This document shows positions 17,853 through 25,141 of a DNA stretch of 45,989 nucleotides, in pieces. Made by a program: the position numbers and the translations under genes. The notes under the pieces were generated by a model. The model saw nothing but the letters and a program-made list of their open reading frames with translations, had not been told where the DNA came from and searched no databases. The first letter of the stretch is position 1. Every line of letters begins with the position of its first letter. The stretch covers positions 1-45,989 of the forward strand of contig JAUNHY010000001.1 of the NCBI GenBank assembly GCA_030523715.1, read 5' to 3'. The stretch is from Candidatus Saccharimonadota bacterium (GTDB taxonomy: Bacteria > Patescibacteriota > Saccharimonadia > Saccharimonadales > Saccharimonadaceae).

Positions 17853-18248
17853 CTAGTCGAAGGACAAAGCAGTTGGCTTGCGCGAGTAACGCGGGCGTTC
17901 ACGTTCGGCGCGGTAATTTGGGATAGACTCAAAAAAGTAACGCATTAAAGTGTTGACGCGTTCGCGAAAGACATCTGGCACGCCGTCGCGGTTTACATAA
18001 GGATTGCGACGATTGATCAGTGTCGGATAAAAAATTTCCCCCGTCTCAAGATTAACCCCCGCGCAAAGAATATCTTCTGGTTTACTGCGCTTCATGAGCA
18101 GAAAATCGCGCAAATCGGCAAGATATTCGTCGCCGGCAGTAATGATTCCGCGATGAATATCAATAGCCGTCCAGAGGTAGCCGCCATATTCATCGCGCAA
18201 CCTGTTTAATTCTTCTTCTGAAAATTGCATCTTTCTCAAATACAACAT
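17853..18248 (-). CDS. DUF5674-like protein
   Basis: 131-residue soluble protein. The pattern of AIDIHRGIITAGDEYLADL, then GVNLETGEIFY, NRRNPYVNRDGV and a helical end resembles DUF5674, a small uncharacterised family of bacteria and archaea. The match is from memory of the family's conserved positions. The ATG at 18248 has AGGAG 6 nt upstream. A second in-frame ATG six codons later has a weaker site. It lies directly upstream of recA in the same orientation, but recA has its own promoter. No function is known. Confidence 0.75.
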   Translation of the reverse strand: MLYLRKMQFSEEELNRLRDEYGGYLWTAIDIHRGIITAGDEYLADLRDFLLMKRSKPEDILCAGVNLETGEIFYPTLINRRNPYVNRDGVPDVFRERVNTLMRYFFESIPNYRAERERPRYSRKPTALSFD

Positions 18249-18322
18249 TTTTTCTCCTTTTATTTTTTATATTGAAAAAGTAACACCTTATAAAATCCAG
18301 AAAAAGCATCAGCTTGATGTTT

Positions 18323-18351
18323 TTGCATTTGGGCGCTGATTATGTTAAAAT
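18323..18351 (+). promoter_or_regulatory. Possible yebC promoter
   Basis: -35 TTGCAT (18323-18328), 17-bp spacer, -10 TAAAAT (18346-18351); predicted +1 near 18358 with a 30-nt leader carrying GGGAG before the ATG. Confidence 0.45.
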
Positions 18352-18387
18352 AACAGATAATAATAGATATTAATAAAGGGAGTTCCA

Positions 18388-19089
18388 ATGAGCGGACACA
18401 GTAAATGGGCAACCACGAAGCGCCAAAAGGCTGTTATTGATGCTAAACGCGGTGCGTTGTTCACAAAAATCGGTAACCAAATTGCAATTGCTGCACGTAG
18501 TGGTACCGACCCCGCTATGAACCCTTCCCTAGCGATGGTGCTCGAGAAGGCGCGCCTCGCCAATATGCCAAAGGCGAACATTGAGCGCGCAATCGCACGC
18601 GTAGCGGATAAGAATGCTGCGGCATTAATTGAAGAAACCTACGAAGCCTATGGCCCTGGTGGCGTCGGCATCATTATCGAAGTTGCAACCGACAATAAAA
18701 ACCGCACTATGCCAGAAGTGCGCCACACTCTCGAAAAGAATGGTGGCCGTATGGCTGATCCGGGCTCGGTGATGTTCCAATTTACACGTAAGGGCGTAAT
18801 ATTCACGAAAGCTAAGGGTGACGATTTAATGATGGCGGCACTCGATGCCGGCGCCGAAGATGTCGTTGACGAAGAAGATGGCACAACTATTTACACTGCA
18901 GCTGGCGATCTCGCTAAAGTACGTAGCGCATTGATTGATGGCGGCACAGAGATTGATTCGGCAGAGTTGCAATATGTACCGAACAACACCGTGCCAATCG
19001 ACGAAGAGACCTCTGCTAAGGTTGAAAAGATCCTTGACGCTATTGATGATCTTGATGACGTCGTAGCAGTCCACACGAACGCAGAATAA
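18388..19089 (+). CDS. yebC: YebC/TACO1 family protein
   Basis: Conserved bacterial protein; family members act as transcriptional regulators or as ribosome-associated factors that relieve stalling on proline-rich stretches. 233 residues, three-domain family length. It begins with the hallmark MSGHSKWATTKRQKA and continues with the usual KARLANMPKANIERAI stretch. GGGAG lies 5 nt before the ATG. It stands alone between two minus-strand units and ends in a good terminator. Confidence 0.96.
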   Translation: MSGHSKWATTKRQKAVIDAKRGALFTKIGNQIAIAARSGTDPAMNPSLAMVLEKARLANMPKANIERAIARVADKNAAALIEETYEAYGPGGVGIIIEVATDNKNRTMPEVRHTLEKNGGRMADPGSVMFQFTRKGVIFTKAKGDDLMMAALDAGAEDVVDEEDGTTIYTAAGDLAKVRSALIDGGTEIDSAELQYVPNNTVPIDEETSAKVEKILDAIDDLDDVVAVHTNAE

Positions 19090-19095
19090 CTAAAG

Positions 19096-19120
19096 AATCC
19101 CCCGTTATGGGGGATTTTTT
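19096..19120 (+). terminator. Intrinsic terminator of yebC
   Basis: AATCCCCC / GGGGGATT stem, GTTAT loop, six T's. The hairpin also faces the end of the convergent zinc-ribbon gene. Confidence 0.85.
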
Positions 19121-19376
19121 AGCTATTCTTCCACCTTTTGAGAGTTGGGAATATTTGCGTGCAGTATTCTTTCATTTGTTCGTTAGTCATGCCAGCTTGC
19201 TCGCCGAATTTTGAACACATCTCTATGTATTCTTCCATCGAAACTTTATCGACGAAATCACCATCTTTATAGCACCATTTGCAATAATCTTTATTTGGGC
19301 TGCCATCCTGTTCGGTTCCATACATATCATCAGAAGTTAGCGGCATCGCGCAACTTTGACAAATATTACCTTCCAT
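19119..19376 (-). CDS. Small zinc-ribbon protein
   Basis: 85 residues with CQSCAMPL near the N-terminus and YCKWC after about 20 residues: a four-Cys zinc site, together with the YGTEQDGSPN turn typical of the putative zinc-ribbon family PF12674. The C-terminal half is helical and includes a Met-Thr-Asn-Glu-rich segment. Its start overlaps the end of the TfoX-like gene by 11 nt, so it is the last gene of the dut operon. Biochemical role unknown. Confidence 0.85.
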   Translation of the reverse strand: MEGNICQSCAMPLTSDDMYGTEQDGSPNKDYCKWCYKDGDFVDKVSMEEYIEMCSKFGEQAGMTNEQMKEYCTQIFPTLKRWKNS

Positions 19377-19665
19377 TTTGTAAACCTCCTTTGGTTTTTA
19401 TTATAATATCTTTTAATTTTTCTTTATCGTCTACGTCCTCGACGAGATACATTGGCTTGGCGCCATCATATGGAATTGATTCAGCCATATCAAACTCGGC
19501 GTTTTCGGGTACGGTTTTGACGAGCAGACGATCATCATAAATGCCGCCAAACAGCACGCCATCAAGATAGAGCAGGAACTCACCCATCATGGGACGACAA
19601 GTGACGCCCGGCAAATCAATCAGCTGCTCAAGTATGAAATCGCAATATTCCTTAGTGCTCGCCAT
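19366..19665 (-). CDS. TfoX N-terminal domain protein
   Basis: 99 residues equal to the TfoX N-terminal domain alone: PMMGEFLLYLDGVLFGGIYD in the middle and KTVPENAEF after it. In gamma-proteobacteria TfoX activates competence genes; stand-alone N-domain proteins are widespread and unstudied. I use ATG 19665, which shares one base with the dut stop (TAATG), rather than the longer frame reaching into dut. The operon partner downstream is the zinc-ribbon protein. Confidence 0.85.
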   Translation of the reverse strand: MASTKEYCDFILEQLIDLPGVTCRPMMGEFLLYLDGVLFGGIYDDRLLVKTVPENAEFDMAESIPYDGAKPMYLVEDVDDKEKLKDIIIKTKGGLQNGR

Positions 19666-20102
19666 TATTTCAATCCCGTGCTGCCGAAGCCACCGCTGGA
19701 GCGATCGGTTTCGGAAAGTTCCGAAACTTCTTCCCATTCGACACGTGCGTATTTCGCAACAATACCCTGAGCGATACGCATGCCTGGCTCGACAACAAAA
19801 TCTTTATCGCTATGGTTTTTAAGAAGAACACTCATTTCGCCACGGTAATCAGAATCAATCGTGCCAATGCCATTTAGCAGTGAAACTTGATATTTGTAGG
19901 CGAGACCGCTACGGCTGCGAATTTGCAATTCGTAACCTTCTGGAATTTCTACACCCACACCAGTGCCAAAGGCGTGAATTTCGCCCGGTTTTAATGTGTA
20001 AGGCTCCGAAATGTGCGCACAAAAATCAAAGCCAGCAGCGCCGGCAGTTTGATATTGCGGGATAATTGCGTCGTCGTAAAACTTCGTGATTTTCATCTTC
20101 AT
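19665..20102 (-). CDS. dut: dUTPase
   Basis: Hydrolyses dUTP to dUMP, keeping uracil out of DNA. 145 residues with all five trimeric-dUTPase motifs: AGFDF, RSRSGLA, GIGTIDSDYRGE, RIAQGIV and the C-terminal RSSGGFGSTG that closes over the active site. It is the first gene of a three-gene operon (TfoX-like, zinc-ribbon). The promoter predicts a 4-nt leader. Start ATG 20102; an ATG two codons on is an alternative. Confidence 0.97.
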   Translation of the reverse strand: MKMKITKFYDDAIIPQYQTAGAAGFDFCAHISEPYTLKPGEIHAFGTGVGVEIPEGYELQIRSRSGLAYKYQVSLLNGIGTIDSDYRGEMSVLLKNHSDKDFVVEPGMRIAQGIVAKYARVEWEEVSELSETDRSSGGFGSTGLK

Positions 20103-20112
20103 AACTGAAGCT

Positions 20113-20121
20113 ATTGTAGCA
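20113..20121 (-). promoter_or_regulatory. Extended -10 promoter of dut
   Basis: Minus-strand TGC-TACAAT, predicted +1 at 20106, 4 nt before the ATG. Confidence 0.55.
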
Positions 20122-20126
20122 TTCTA

Positions 20127-20135
20127 TGGTATAAT
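20127..20135 (+). promoter_or_regulatory. Extended -10 promoter of tRNA-Ser
   Basis: TGG-TATAAT with predicted +1 at 20142, 4 nt before the mature tRNA 5' end. No good -35 is seen. Confidence 0.65.
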
Positions 20136-20145
20136 TTTCCCTAGT

Positions 20146-20234
20146 GGAAGGATGGCCGAGCGGTTTAAGGCACCGGTCTTGAAAACCGGCGTGGCGAATA
20201 ACCACCGTGAGTTCGAATCTCACTCCTTCCGCCA
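20146..20234 (+). tRNA. tRNA-Ser (anticodon TGA)
   Basis: Acceptor arms GGAAGGA / TCCTTCC, a D-arm with GGTTTAAGGC, anticodon stem CCGGT / ACCGG around loop CTTGAAA (anticodon TGA), a long variable arm (GCGTGGCGAATAACCACC region) typical of serine tRNAs, a TTCGAAT T-loop, discriminator G, and an encoded CCA (20232-20234). It is followed by five T's. Confidence 0.96.
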
Positions 20235-20258
20235 TTTTTGACAGTGGAATGATTATTT

Positions 20259-22286
20259 ATGGGCAAAATAAAAGTTAAAAAGACCGACTACAAAATATTT
20301 GAAATCGATCCGTGGCTAAAACCATATACGAGCGACATCGAACTACGCATGGACCGCTACGACGAAGTGCGCGAAGGTTTGCTTGGCAAGAACGATGATT
20401 TAAAGTCTTTTGCAGATGGTCATAAAAAATTTGGATTTTTCCGCACGAAAGACGGTTGGCTCTATCGCGAATGGGCGCCGGGTGCCGATGCAGTAAATTT
20501 GATTGGCGATTTTAATAAATGGGATCGCACTTCCCACCCACTCGAGCTTAAGCCGGGCGGCATTTGGGAGATTGAGCTCAAAGGCAAAAATGCTCTAAAG
20601 CATGGTCAAAAAGTGAAAGTGCAAATTATCCGCAATGGCCGCACTTTTGATAGAATTCCGCTTTATATTCACCGCGTCGTGCAGGACAAAAAAGATAAGA
20701 GTTTTGTCGGCGTAATATGGGCGCCAGAAAAAGCATTCCGCTGGACAGATTCTGGTTATCAAGACAATAAACAAAATCAGCTCTTCATTTACGAAGCTCA
20801 TGTTGGCATGGCGCAAGAAAAAGGTGGTGTTGGCACGTATCGCGAATTTGCCGATAATATTTTGCCGCGCATTGTAGATGATGGCTACACGGCCGTGCAA
20901 TTAATGGCTATCCAGGAACATCCATATTACGCCTCATTCGGCTATCAGGTGACGAATTTCTTTGCCGCATCAAGTTGGTATGGCACGCCAGACGATTTGA
21001 AGTATCTGATTAATAAGGCGCATAATCTTGGTCTGACAGTATTGCTAGATGTGGTGCACTCACATGCAAGCGCAAATACCGCCGAAGGTATTAATATGTT
21101 CGATGGTACTAGGACGCAATTCTTCTTGGGCGGAAACGCCGGCAACCATCCAGCCTGGGGTACGAAGCTGTTTAATTATGCAAAATATGAAGTGATCCAT
21201 TTCTTACTTTCAAACTTAGCGTACTGGATGGACGAATTCCATTTCGACGGTTTCCGCTTTGATGGCGTTACGAGTATGTGCTATCACGATCATGGCCTAG
21301 GTACAGACTTCATGAGCTATGACCGCTACTTTAGTCTAAACACGGATGTGGATGCACTAACATATCTGCAACTCGCTAATGAGTTGATACATGAAAAAAA
21401 TCCAAATGCAATTACAATCGCAGAGGATATGAGTGGCATGCCGGGTATGTGCTTGCCAGTGAAATGGGGTGGCATCGGTTTTGATTATCGTCTAGCGATG
21501 GGCATCCCAGATTATTGGGCAAAAACCGTAGTTGATGACCGCGACGAAAAGCGCGACATGCACCGCATGTGGCATGAACTAACAACGCGCCGTCCGAGCG
21601 AAAAGAGCGTGGGCTACACCGAGTCGCACGACCAAGCACTCGTAGGCGACAAGACCTTGATTTTTAGAATGGCGGACGCTGAGATGTACGCCGGTATGAA
21701 TAAGGCTTATCATTCGCCGGTAATTGACCGAGCGATCGCAATGCATAAGCTAATGCGCCTAGCCACTTTGAGTTTAAGTTGCGAAGCCTATCTGAACTTT
21801 ATGGGGAACGAATTTGGCCATCCAGAATGGATTGACTTCCCGCGCGAGGGCAATGGTTGGGACTTTAAATATGCTCGCCGACAATGGTCGCTTGTAGACA
21901 ATGGCTTTTTGAAATATGAATGGCTGCAAAATTTCGACAAGGCCATGATAAAATTGGCGAAAAAATACCGCATCATGAATAAACCAGGTGCAGAAAACTT
22001 GTGGCTCGATGAAAAAGATAAAATAATTGCATTTTCGCGCGGTGATTTATTGTTTGTATTTAATTTTCATCCAAGTAAGTCGCTAACAAATTTCTTCTTG
22101 CATACACATACAACTGGTGCCGGCGAATACACTGCCATCTTCTCTTCCGACGATGCAGATTTTGGCGGCCAAGAACGCATCAGCAAGAAATATGTCTATT
22201 ACACGCAAGAAGACAAAAAGCGTGGTCTGGGTTTTGAAATCTATCTGCCATGCCGTACGGCTATCGTGTTTAAGAAAAAGAAATAA
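20259..22286 (+). CDS. 1,4-alpha-glucan branching enzyme (eukaryotic-type GH13)
   Basis: Makes alpha-1,6 branches in glycogen-like glucan. 675 residues: N-terminal segment, CBM48 (about 58-150, LIGDFNKWDR), GH13 barrel (about 170-540) and C-terminal beta domain. Catalytic residues fit: D335 in GFRFDGVTSM (nucleophile), E389 in AEDMSG (acid/base), D458 in TESHDQ (stabiliser). GNEFGHPEWIDFPREGN and YARRQWSL are hallmarks of the eukaryote-like GH13_8 group rather than the E. coli type. It starts 24 nt after tRNA-Ser, and I see no separate promoter, so it may be co-transcribed with it. No glycogen synthase or phosphorylase gene is nearby. Confidence 0.93.
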   Translation: MGKIKVKKTDYKIFEIDPWLKPYTSDIELRMDRYDEVREGLLGKNDDLKSFADGHKKFGFFRTKDGWLYREWAPGADAVNLIGDFNKWDRTSHPLELKPGGIWEIELKGKNALKHGQKVKVQIIRNGRTFDRIPLYIHRVVQDKKDKSFVGVIWAPEKAFRWTDSGYQDNKQNQLFIYEAHVGMAQEKGGVGTYREFADNILPRIVDDGYTAVQLMAIQEHPYYASFGYQVTNFFAASSWYGTPDDLKYLINKAHNLGLTVLLDVVHSHASANTAEGINMFDGTRTQFFLGGNAGNHPAWGTKLFNYAKYEVIHFLLSNLAYWMDEFHFDGFRFDGVTSMCYHDHGLGTDFMSYDRYFSLNTDVDALTYLQLANELIHEKNPNAITIAEDMSGMPGMCLPVKWGGIGFDYRLAMGIPDYWAKTVVDDRDEKRDMHRMWHELTTRRPSEKSVGYTESHDQALVGDKTLIFRMADAEMYAGMNKAYHSPVIDRAIAMHKLMRLATLSLSCEAYLNFMGNEFGHPEWIDFPREGNGWDFKYARRQWSLVDNGFLKYEWLQNFDKAMIKLAKKYRIMNKPGAENLWLDEKDKIIAFSRGDLLFVFNFHPSKSLTNFFLHTHTTGAGEYTAIFSSDDADFGGQERISKKYVYYTQEDKKRGLGFEIYLPCRTAIVFKKKK

Positions 22287-22287
22287 G

Positions 22288-22316
22288 ATGACAAGGCCGC
22301 CATCTTATGATATACT
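22288..22316 (+). promoter_or_regulatory. Promoter of tRNA-Met
   Basis: -35 ATGACA (22288-22293), 17-bp spacer, extended -10 TGA-TATACT (hexamer 22311-22316). Predicted +1 is 22323, 21 nt before the tRNA. Confidence 0.75.
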
Positions 22317-22324
22317 TTTACGAG

Positions 22325-22441
22325 TAAATACCTTTTCATAAGTGGCACCGTAGCTCAGCTGGTTAGAGCGTAGGACTCATAAGCCTAAGGTCACTGGTTC
22401 GATCCCAGTCGGTGCTACCATTGAAAGGGTATTTATTTTTT
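22325..22441 (+). other. Transcript-closing stem plus U-tract around tRNA-Met
   Basis: TAAATACCTTTTCA (22325-22338), just after the predicted +1, is complementary to TGAAAGGGTATTTA (22422-22435) over 14 positions with a single G-U pair. The second arm is followed by six T's (22436-22441). The RNA would thus have its 5' and 3' ends paired, with the whole tRNA as the loop. It could act as terminator, processing signal or both. The 3' arm also covers the stop codon of the convergent FemX-like gene. Confidence 0.6.
22344..22420 (+). tRNA. tRNA with CAT anticodon, probably tRNA-Met (elongator)
   Basis: Acceptor GGCACCG / CGGTGCT (G1-U72 wobble), D-arm GCTCAGCTGGTTAGAGC, anticodon loop CTCATAA (anticodon CAT), T-arm with TTCGATC, discriminator A and encoded CCA (22418-22420). 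The anticodon stem has an A-G mismatch next to the loop. It lacks the initiator hallmarks. A lysidine-type tRNA-Ile2 cannot be fully excluded from sequence alone. Confidence 0.93.
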
Positions 22442-23440
22442 CTTGAATTTATCGAGCGCATGTAGCGCTTTTTTGCCGGCCGGAAGGACCTTCGTATAGA
22501 TACTGTACCATTTAGAAAGTGGCAATTCGTACGAGCCAATATAGTAAACTTCTTCGCCGTGGAAGGCTTTTTTGTAGGTATCAACACCATCATTAAGGAG
22601 ACCATTCAGGTCGTAATTATTAACGCCGTCTTTATTATGTAAGTCTTGCATGCACTGCCATTTGGCGCCAGCATTAATGCGCATTTTGCGACCGCGCTCT
22701 CCTACACCGGCAAAAAGCGCAAAGGCAAAGCCGTTGGAAACCAACGCCCATTGAAATGCAACCACTTCCCCATCTTCGGGATTTTTGAGCATCAAAAGGC
22801 GATTATATTTGCCGGTCTTTTGCCAAATATCGTAATAGTATTGATCGGTATGAAGATTGAATTTATCGCGAGTGGCAATTTCTTTGTAAATGTCTAGGCA
22901 GGCGCGAAAATCAGCGTCGGAAGTTGCTGGCTCAAGCTGAAAACCATTACGAAGATACTTTTTAATGTCTTGGCGGCGAGTTTTTGGCATCGCAGCAAGC
23001 ATCTCGTCGGGATTCTGAGTTAAATCAACAAGAACGGTACCTGGCAATAAAATATGATTTTTAGTAGCACGCCAACCGAGCCTTTTGCCATTCCCCGGCT
23101 CTTCAGTCCACTCTGGTTCGCAAACCAATTCAACGCAGCCCCTGGCGTGTTGTTTAGCCCATTTAGTAAGACATTCTAAAATGGCGGCACGATATTTTGG
23201 TGCACAAAATGGCCCGCGCGGAATATACATCATGCTGCCAAATGGTTTTGGCAAATTACGACGCAAAATCTGCGCCCCACCAACGGCTTTACCGTCGTCT
23301 TCAAAAACTAGACGGGTTGGTGCCCAGCCGTAACCAGATTTAACTTCGCCCCAGCCAAAACTTTGAAGCGGATGGCCAAATAACTCATCAACGAGAGCAT
23401 CCCATTCCTTTTGATCGGTGGTTTCACGAGCTTTAATCAT
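22433..23440 (-). CDS. FemX/FemAB-like aminoacyltransferase
   Basis: 335 residues of the FemABX family, which add amino acids from charged tRNAs to the lipid II peptide to form cell-wall cross-bridges. Two GNAT-like halves are visible: the first with QSFGWGEVK near the N-terminus, the second with MPKTRRQDIKKYLRNGF and, at the end, NNYDLNGL and a Lys/Gly-rich close. The helical hairpin of FemA that resembles a synthetase arm is absent, as in FemX. The promoter gives a 1-nt leader. The substrate is unknown. Confidence 0.88.
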   Translation of the reverse strand: MIKARETTDQKEWDALVDELFGHPLQSFGWGEVKSGYGWAPTRLVFEDDGKAVGGAQILRRNLPKPFGSMMYIPRGPFCAPKYRAAILECLTKWAKQHARGCVELVCEPEWTEEPGNGKRLGWRATKNHILLPGTVLVDLTQNPDEMLAAMPKTRRQDIKKYLRNGFQLEPATSDADFRACLDIYKEIATRDKFNLHTDQYYYDIWQKTGKYNRLLMLKNPEDGEVVAFQWALVSNGFAFALFAGVGERGRKMRINAGAKWQCMQDLHNKDGVNNYDLNGLLNDGVDTYKKAFHGEEVYYIGSYELPLSKWYSIYTKVLPAGKKALHALDKFKKK

Positions 23441-23447
23441 CGTATAT

Positions 23448-23456
23448 ATTTTATCA
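23448..23456 (-). promoter_or_regulatory. Extended -10 promoter of the FemX-like gene (1-nt leader)
   Basis: Minus-strand TGA-TAAAAT; predicted +1 at 23441, ATG at 23440. Confidence 0.6.
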
Positions 23457-23470
23457 TGCTATCTTGGGCG

Positions 23471-23479
23471 TGGTACAAT
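23471..23479 (+). promoter_or_regulatory. Extended -10 promoter, leaderless start of the prepilin gene
   Basis: TGG-TACAAT; predicted +1 at 23486 equals the A of the ATG. Confidence 0.65.
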
Positions 23480-23485
23480 GTACTT

Positions 23486-23878
23486 ATGAATACGAAAAAA
23501 GGTTTTACGGTACTCGAGCTGATTCTTTGTATCGTCTTTGTAGGGGTATTTGTTGTCCTCTTCTTCTTGCAAAAGGTTAATGTTGACGCTATGAACCGCG
23601 ATGAGCAACGAAAAGTTGCCATTAATGCTATTTATTATGCCCTCGAAGAAGGTTATTACGAGGAGCATAAGTCGTATCCGGAAACCATCGATAATGAATC
23701 GGCCTTACCTTGGATTGATCCACAGTTGTTTACTGATCCTTACGGCACTGCGCTTTGGCAAGAGGATAGCGATTATACTTACGAGGCAACCAACTGTGAC
23801 AACGGCGAATGTAAATCCTATACACTCCGCGCCGAGATGGAAAAAGAAGACGCCTACGTCAAAAATAGCCGTCATTAA
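23486..23878 (+). CDS. Type IV prepilin-like protein
   Basis: 130 residues with a class III signal: MNTKKG then FTVLELILC, giving cleavage after Gly6, a Phe at +1 and Glu at +5 of the mature protein, followed by a hydrophobic helix (to about residue 28). The remainder is a small globular pilin domain with a Cys pair near the C-terminus (NCDNGEC). The start is fixed by the leaderless promoter and by the prepilin motif; a longer in-frame ATG upstream would bury it. It stands alone, far from pilB (27045). Whether it is a major or minor pilin is not clear. Confidence 0.88.
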   Translation: MNTKKGFTVLELILCIVFVGVFVVLFFLQKVNVDAMNRDEQRKVAINAIYYALEEGYYEEHKSYPETIDNESALPWIDPQLFTDPYGTALWQEDSDYTYEATNCDNGECKSYTLRAEMEKEDAYVKNSRH

Positions 23879-23887
23879 TTAGCAAAC

Positions 23888-23915
23888 AAAAATCCCCCGC
23901 GTGGGGGATTTTTTT
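23888..23915. terminator. Bidirectional intrinsic terminator
   Basis: AAAAATCCCCC / GGGGGATTTTT with a GCGT loop and T-runs on both sides. It ends the prepilin gene and the convergent PH-domain gene. Confidence 0.88.
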
Positions 23916-24507
23916 ATTTGTCGTCTGGTTTGCCGTGATGATTTTCGGCAACGAGATGAGAAATGATTTTTACCTCGTCCTGTGGAGTGGCAAGCCACGG
24001 GAAAGTATAAGTAGTCTCTTCGCCAACGGTGGACATGCGGAGTGTACCGATATTAAAGACATGGTCAAAGAGACTCTTTTGGCGCCACGAAACATCCTCA
24101 ATGCGACTGAGCTTAATAATATTTGTGGAATTCGCAAAGAGCGAAGTGCGTTGTTTTTGGACTGCACGAAGATTAGTAATATACATTTGGTTCTGGTTAT
24201 AGATACTTTGTCCGACAAAACCAGCGAAAATCACAATGGCGTAGATAGTTAAGATGGCGAGGCGGAGATAGTGTAAAGAAGCTGAGTTAATTACAAACAT
24301 GGTGTTTTCGAGAACATTGTTGTTTGAAAGAGTAATAAGAGCGAGACTGAGCACAAAAATCATTAGGCCAACTACAATCCAAATCATAGCGACGCCAACA
24401 GGGGCGCGCTTAATATGAAGAACGACATACTCGTTCTCTTCGAGGTCGATTTCTGGAAAATCTTTGGCGCTACGTGCGTGCTTGACTTGCGCTAACTCTT
24501 TTTTCAT
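23914..24507 (-). CDS. Membrane protein with bacterial PH domain
   Basis: 197 residues. A cytoplasmic N-terminus is followed by two hydrophobic helices (about 38-60 and 79-98), then a bPH2-like domain (about 108-185): MYITNLRAVQKQR, IKLSRIEDVSWRQ and NIGTLRMST, the pattern of YdbS/YdbT-type proteins. Role unknown; relatives are stress-related membrane proteins. The 22-nt leader contains GGAGTG before the ATG at 24507. Confidence 0.85.
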   Translation of the reverse strand: MKKELAQVKHARSAKDFPEIDLEENEYVVLHIKRAPVGVAMIWIVVGLMIFVLSLALITLSNNNVLENTMFVINSASLHYLRLAILTIYAIVIFAGFVGQSIYNQNQMYITNLRAVQKQRTSLFANSTNIIKLSRIEDVSWRQKSLFDHVFNIGTLRMSTVGEETTYTFPWLATPQDEVKIISHLVAENHHGKPDDK

Positions 24508-24536
24508 TACTCTTCACTCCGTATACGGTTTTTTAT

Positions 24537-24545
24537 ATTATAACA
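24537..24545 (-). promoter_or_regulatory. Extended -10 promoter of the PH-domain gene
   Basis: Minus-strand TGT-TATAAT; predicted +1 at 24530. Confidence 0.6.
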
Positions 24546-24591
24546 TAAGATATAATTTTGCGCTAGTATTATTGACATTGGAAGCTTAAAA

Positions 24592-24600
24592 TGGTATAAT
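24592..24600 (+). promoter_or_regulatory. Extended -10 promoter of the rimB-rimK operon
   Basis: TGG-TATAAT; predicted +1 at 24607 and an 18-nt leader with AAAGGA before the ATG. Confidence 0.65.
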
Positions 24601-24624
24601 TTTGAGGTTAAAAGGAAACCCAAA

Positions 24625-25140
24625 ATGTCCGAAAAATGCATAGTTGGCCGCGACGAAAAAATTGAGTTCGTCGATTATGTCAAAAATGTACCAGCAAAGA
24701 TTGATACTGGCGCAGACGGGTCTGCCGTGTGGGCGAGCGATATTTTTGTGGACGAGGATGGCGTGCTACACTTTAAATTATTTGGTGAGGGTTCGCCATA
24801 CTATACGGGCAAGGAGATATCGACAAAAGATTATTCTGTCATCTTAACAAAAAGCGCATCGGGAGATGTGGTAATGAAATATCGCACCAAGCTCTCGATT
24901 CGGATTAAGGGGAGACGTATCAAAGCTAAGTTCGGCCTCAGCAACCGCTCAACGCATAATTATCCTGTATTGATTGGTCGTAAAACATTACACGGAAAGT
25001 TCCTTGTAGACGTTACCGAGAAAACTGATGCCGCAGAGAAAGTGAAAAAGGTAACTCCGCTAGGGTTGAATAAACAAATGCGCGAGGATCCATACAAGTT
25101 TTATAAAGAAAATTACCTAAACGAAAATGGAGCAAAATAA
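24625..25140 (+). CDS. RimB-like retropepsin-type protease (DUF785/PF05618)
   Basis: 171 residues with the aspartic-protease motif KIDTGADGSAV (25-35, D27) followed by the HNYPVLIGRKTL strand-turn, the fold of the putative ATP-dependent zinc protease family. In pseudomonads the member RimB works with RimK, which adds glutamates to ribosomal protein S6, and is thought to remove them. Here it is followed after 1 nt by a RimK-like gene, which supports the same pairing. The last Lys-rich segment is shared among relatives and carries the ribosome site of the next gene. Confidence 0.85.
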   Translation: MSEKCIVGRDEKIEFVDYVKNVPAKIDTGADGSAVWASDIFVDEDGVLHFKLFGEGSPYYTGKEISTKDYSVILTKSASGDVVMKYRTKLSIRIKGRRIKAKFGLSNRSTHNYPVLIGRKTLHGKFLVDVTEKTDAAEKVKKVTPLGLNKQMREDPYKFYKENYLNENGAK

Positions 25141-25141
25141 G

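Noticed and set aside
22344-22420. Initiator tRNA-fMet
   Set aside because: The acceptor 1-72 position is a wobble pair rather than a clear mismatch, and the anticodon stem lacks the three G-C pairs typical of initiators.
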